NCBI RefSeq assembly: GCF_019890675.1
Contig: NZ_JAIOAA010000001.1
Location: 434,001-498,000 of the forward strand
Length of the DNA stretch: 64,000 bases
Direction: 5' to 3'
From: Micromonospora sp. PLK6-60
GTDB taxonomy: Bacteria > Actinomycetota > Actinomycetes > Mycobacteriales > Micromonosporaceae
Part shown: positions 61,523-64,000 of the stretch, in pieces
Numbering within the stretch: position 1 is the stretch's first letter
How the letters are laid out: the number at the start of each line of letters is the position of its first letter
The notes under the pieces: model-generated
Told to the model about the DNA's origin: nothing
What the model saw: only the letters and a program-made list of their open reading frames with translations
The model's database searches: none
Position numbers and translations under genes: made by a program

Positions 61523-62917
61523 TCAGTCGGCCATGGCGACGCCGGCCGCCTCGGCCCGGTCGAACCTGTCGTCGATGACGACCACCTCGCGGCCGGCGTT
61601 GGCCAGCAGCGACGCCGCGGCGGTGGCCCGGTAGCCGGAGCCGCAGTGCACCCAGACGACGCCGGCCGGTACGTCGCCGAGGCGCTCGGGCAGGTCGGGC
61701 AGCGGGACGTGCACGGCCCCCTCGACGTGGCTCGCCCGCCACTCGTTTGTCATCCGCACGTCGAGCACGACGTCCGGGGCGGGCAGGCCGGCCGGGGTGT
61801 CGCCGGCGCGGGCCGCCGCGAGGGCGGCGAAGTCCGCCAGTCGCAGTTCGCGCAGCTGCTCCGGTGCGGTGGCCCACTGCTCGGGGCCGCCGGTGGCCTG
61901 CGCGGCCGGCCGGTCGATGCCGATGCGGACCAGTTCCCGCTGGGCGTCGGCGACCTGTTCGGGGGTCTCGGCGAGCAGGGTGATCGGGACGCCCCAGTCG
62001 ATCAGCCAGCCGAGCCAGGTGGACATCGGCCCGTCCAGGCCGAGGCTGACCGTGCCGGCCAGGTGCGCGGCGGCGTACGCCTTGCGGTGGCGCAGGTCGA
62101 CCACCCACTCGCCGGCGGCGATCCGCTCGCGCAGCCTGGCGGCGTCGGCCCGGGCGGCCGGGGTGAGGTCGACGGCGGCCGGCCCGGCGGCGTTCGCCAC
62201 GCCCATGTGCGCGTAGTACGCCGGGTAGGCGTCGAGGCCGGCCAGGGTCTCGGTGACGAACGCGTCGGCGGCCAGCCGCAGCACCGGGTTGGCCTGCTTC
62301 TCCCGCCCGATGGTGGAGTCGGGGGCGTCGGCCTGGCTGGCCGAGCAGAAGCTGCCGAAGCCGTGCGTGGGCCAGACCTGGGCGCCGTCGGGCAGCAGGT
62401 CGGCCAGCCGCTGCGCCGAGGCGTGCTGGTGGTGGGCCAGTTCGTGGGCGTGTTCCTGGCCGAGCAGGTCGGTGCGTCCGGTGGTGCCGAACAGCAGCGA
62501 CCCGCCGGTGAACACGCCGACCGGCTGCCAGTCGCCGGCGGTGGCCTCGTCGAGGACGTACGACAGGTGGTGGAAGGTGTGGCCGGGGGTGGCGACCACC
62601 CGCAGCCGCAGCGAGTCGGAGACGGCGACGACGTCGCCGTCGGTGACCGCCGTACGGTCGAAGCCGACGGTGTCGGCGGCGGCCACCAGGTAGTGGGCGC
62701 CGGTCACCCGGGCCAGTTCCAGCCCACCGGAGACGTAGTCGTTGTGCAGGTGCGTCTCCACCACGTGGGTGATGCGCACCCGCTGCTCGCCGGCCAGGTA
62801 AAGAACTCGGTCGATGTCGCGCTGGGGGTCGACCACGATCGCCGTCCGGCCGTCGCTGGCCAGGTAGCTGCGGTCGCCGAGCGAGGACGTCGCAATGACG
62901 GACACCTCTGCTGCCAT
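61523..62917 (-). CDS. MBL-fold persulfide dioxygenase-type protein with two rhodanese domains
   Basis: 464 aa. N-terminal metallo-beta-lactamase fold with THLHNDYVSGG metal site and GHTFHH (ETHE1/Blh/CstB type). Two rhodanese domains follow; the last keeps Cys in VHCGSGYR, the middle one has no catalytic Cys (LLAETPEQVAD in that position). CstB-like: oxidises persulfides to thiosulfate or sulfite. ATG 62917 after GAAGGGAG. Confidence 0.9.
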   Translation of the reverse strand: MAAEVSVIATSSLGDRSYLASDGRTAIVVDPQRDIDRVLYLAGEQRVRITHVVETHLHNDYVSGGLELARVTGAHYLVAAADTVGFDRTAVTDGDVVAVSDSLRLRVVATPGHTFHHLSYVLDEATAGDWQPVGVFTGGSLLFGTTGRTDLLGQEHAHELAHHQHASAQRLADLLPDGAQVWPTHGFGSFCSASQADAPDSTIGREKQANPVLRLAADAFVTETLAGLDAYPAYYAHMGVANAAGPAAVDLTPAARADAARLRERIAAGEWVVDLRHRKAYAAAHLAGTVSLGLDGPMSTWLGWLIDWGVPITLLAETPEQVADAQRELVRIGIDRPAAQATGGPEQWATAPEQLRELRLADFAALAAARAGDTPAGLPAPDVVLDVRMTNEWRASHVEGAVHVPLPDLPERLGDVPAGVVWVHCGSGYRATAAASLLANAGREVVVIDDRFDRAEAAGVAMAD

Positions 62918-62948
62918 GTTGTCGATCTCCCTTCCATACCTTGTCTTC

Positions 62949-62964
62949 ATACCCGGGGGGGTAT
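62949..62964. promoter_or_regulatory. CsoR/CstR-type operator of the MBL gene
   Basis: ATACCCGGGGGGGTAT, a near-palindromic CsoR-family box, 31 bases upstream of the MBL-rhodanese ATG, within the gap between CstR-like gene and the sulfur operon. Confidence 0.8.
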
Positions 62965-63048
62965 CCAGGAAACAGACCTCTGCCCGGCCCGACGGCGCGC
63001 AGGGGTTACCCCCTCGCGCCGCACCTACGCGGCGCGCGGGGGCGACAC

Positions 63049-63370
<322 letters not shown>

Positions 63371-63496
63371 CAACGCGCCGGCACCGGTAAGGCGGCGTAG
63401 GCCGGCCGCAAGCGCACCTGAAGCGGATCGTAAGCAGCCGCCGGCAGTGTGGTGGGTGTCAGCGAGAAACGGACACCAACCCCCAGGGAGCACACG

Positions 63497-64000
63497 ATGC
63501 GCAGGATCATCAACTCGACCTACCTCACCCTCGACGGCGTCATCGAGGGCCCGGCGTGGACCAGCCCGTACTTCGACGAGGAGGCGATGGCCTTCGCCGG
63601 CGAGCAGACCGACGCCGCCGACGCCCTGCTGATGGGCCGACGCACCTACGAGGGCTTCGCCGCCGCCTGGCCGAAGATGGACGAGAACGACCCGACCACC
63701 GGCGCGGCCTACTTCAACAACGTCAAGAAGTACGTCGCCTCCACCACCCTGACCAACCCGCAGTGGAAGAACAGCGAGGTGCTCCAGGGCGACCTGATCG
63801 AGGAGGTCACCAAGCTCAAGGCCGCCGAGGGCCGGGACATCCTGATGTACGGCTACGGCACGGTCACCCACGCCCTGGTCCGGGCCGGGCTGGTCGACGA
63901 GGTCCGGTTCTGGATCCACCCGGTGCTGCAGGGCGGCGCGTCGGTCAGCGCCCCGCTGGGCGACCTGCCGACCACGCTCTCCCTCGCCGGCAGCCGGGTG
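63497..64000 (+). CDS. Dihydrofolate reductase/RibD C-terminal family protein (truncated by window end)
   Basis: 168 residues visible. RRIINSTYLTLDGVIEGPAW opens the RibD-C/DHFR-like fold common in actinobacteria (NADPH-binding GRRTYEGFAAAWP, MYGYGTVTHALVRAGLVDE). Not a classical DHFR; the partner substrate is unknown. ATG follows CAGGGAG. The 3' end lies outside the window. Confidence 0.87.
   Translation, partial: MRRIINSTYLTLDGVIEGPAWTSPYFDEEAMAFAGEQTDAADALLMGRRTYEGFAAAWPKMDENDPTTGAAYFNNVKKYVASTTLTNPQWKNSEVLQGDLIEEVTKLKAAEGRDILMYGYGTVTHALVRAGLVDEVRFWIHPVLQGGASVSAPLGDLPTTLSLAGSRV

Noticed and set aside
62941-63000. Possible CRISPR-like repeat of GC-rich boxes
   Set aside because: Only three boxes with CsoR consensus, irregularly spaced near regulated promoters; these are operators.

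Overview
High-GC (about 73%) actinobacterial DNA with near-complete G/C third positions, many GTG starts, ATGA/GTGA gene overlaps, several candidate leaderless genes, and typical actinomycete families (LAL/LuxR giants, BTAD regulators, SigG- and SigJ-type sigma factors, MocR, mycothiol-type nitroreductase fold). The content fits a Micromonosporaceae chromosome (Micromonospora-like). That is inference from gene content, since no rRNA or other marker gene is present. No tRNA, rRNA, CRISPR array, phage or insertion sequence was recognised.

Layout. 1-4.4 kb: DUF4331 protein, SDR and 3-hydroxyisobutyrate-dehydrogenase-like reductases, a strong bidirectional terminator, and a carotenoid-family membrane protein pair. 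4.4-13.1 kb: a regulatory island of two large LuxR/ATPase (LAL) regulators enclosing a BTAD regulator, a SpoIIE-type phosphatase and an AraC regulator. 13.2-20.4 kb: a leftward arginine deiminase operon (permease, arcA, OTC, carbamate kinase) ending in a P-type ATPase whose cation site is altered. 20.7-25.4 kb: a STAS protein, UBP zinc finger, secreted hydrolase, cupin, GIDE-like membrane protein and an ArsR/SRPBCC operon with paired operator palindromes. 25.6-30.7 kb: SigG-type sigma factor, a cupin-like/DUF6069 reading-frame fusion, a PLP decarboxylase, and an unusual trio: zinc metalloprotease with a novel N-terminal domain, HEAT-like protein, and a stand-alone copy of that N-terminal domain. 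30.9-35.4 kb: three divergent regulator/target pairs or operons (MocR/DsbA-like; MerR plus membrane lipoyl protein/MFS) and a decayed copper-type ATPase fragment. 35.5-42.7 kb: a Pro-rich membrane protein, LLM-hemerythrin fusion, DksA-like protein, two membrane proteins, TetR and winged-helix proteins. 42.7-47.3 kb: a type II polyketide tailoring cassette (double TcmI cyclase, P450, ABM monooxygenase, ABM-ABM-FAD monooxygenase) without visible KS/CLF/ACP. 47.4-54 kb: glycosyltransferase with an 11-residue repeat tail, YdcF, a lipoprotein propeller, an ECF sigma factor with an apparent CTG start plus its membrane partner, a lipoprotein and an M1 aminopeptidase. 54-59.9 kb: VOC, RraA, dienelactone hydrolase, alcohol dehydrogenase, DoxX-SigJ, and TetR/FBP-domain divergent pair with a perfect operator. 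59.9-63.4 kb: a persulfide/sulfite detoxification operon (MBL-rhodanese, rhodanese-DUF2892, TauE) with a CstR-like repressor and three boxes. The window ends inside a RibD/DHFR-like gene.

The recurring theme is small stress or detoxification modules, each carrying its own repressor and a readable operator (ArsR, MerR, MocR, TetR, CstR). The most novel-looking item is the metalloprotease/HEAT/orphan-domain locus at 28.7-30.7 kb.
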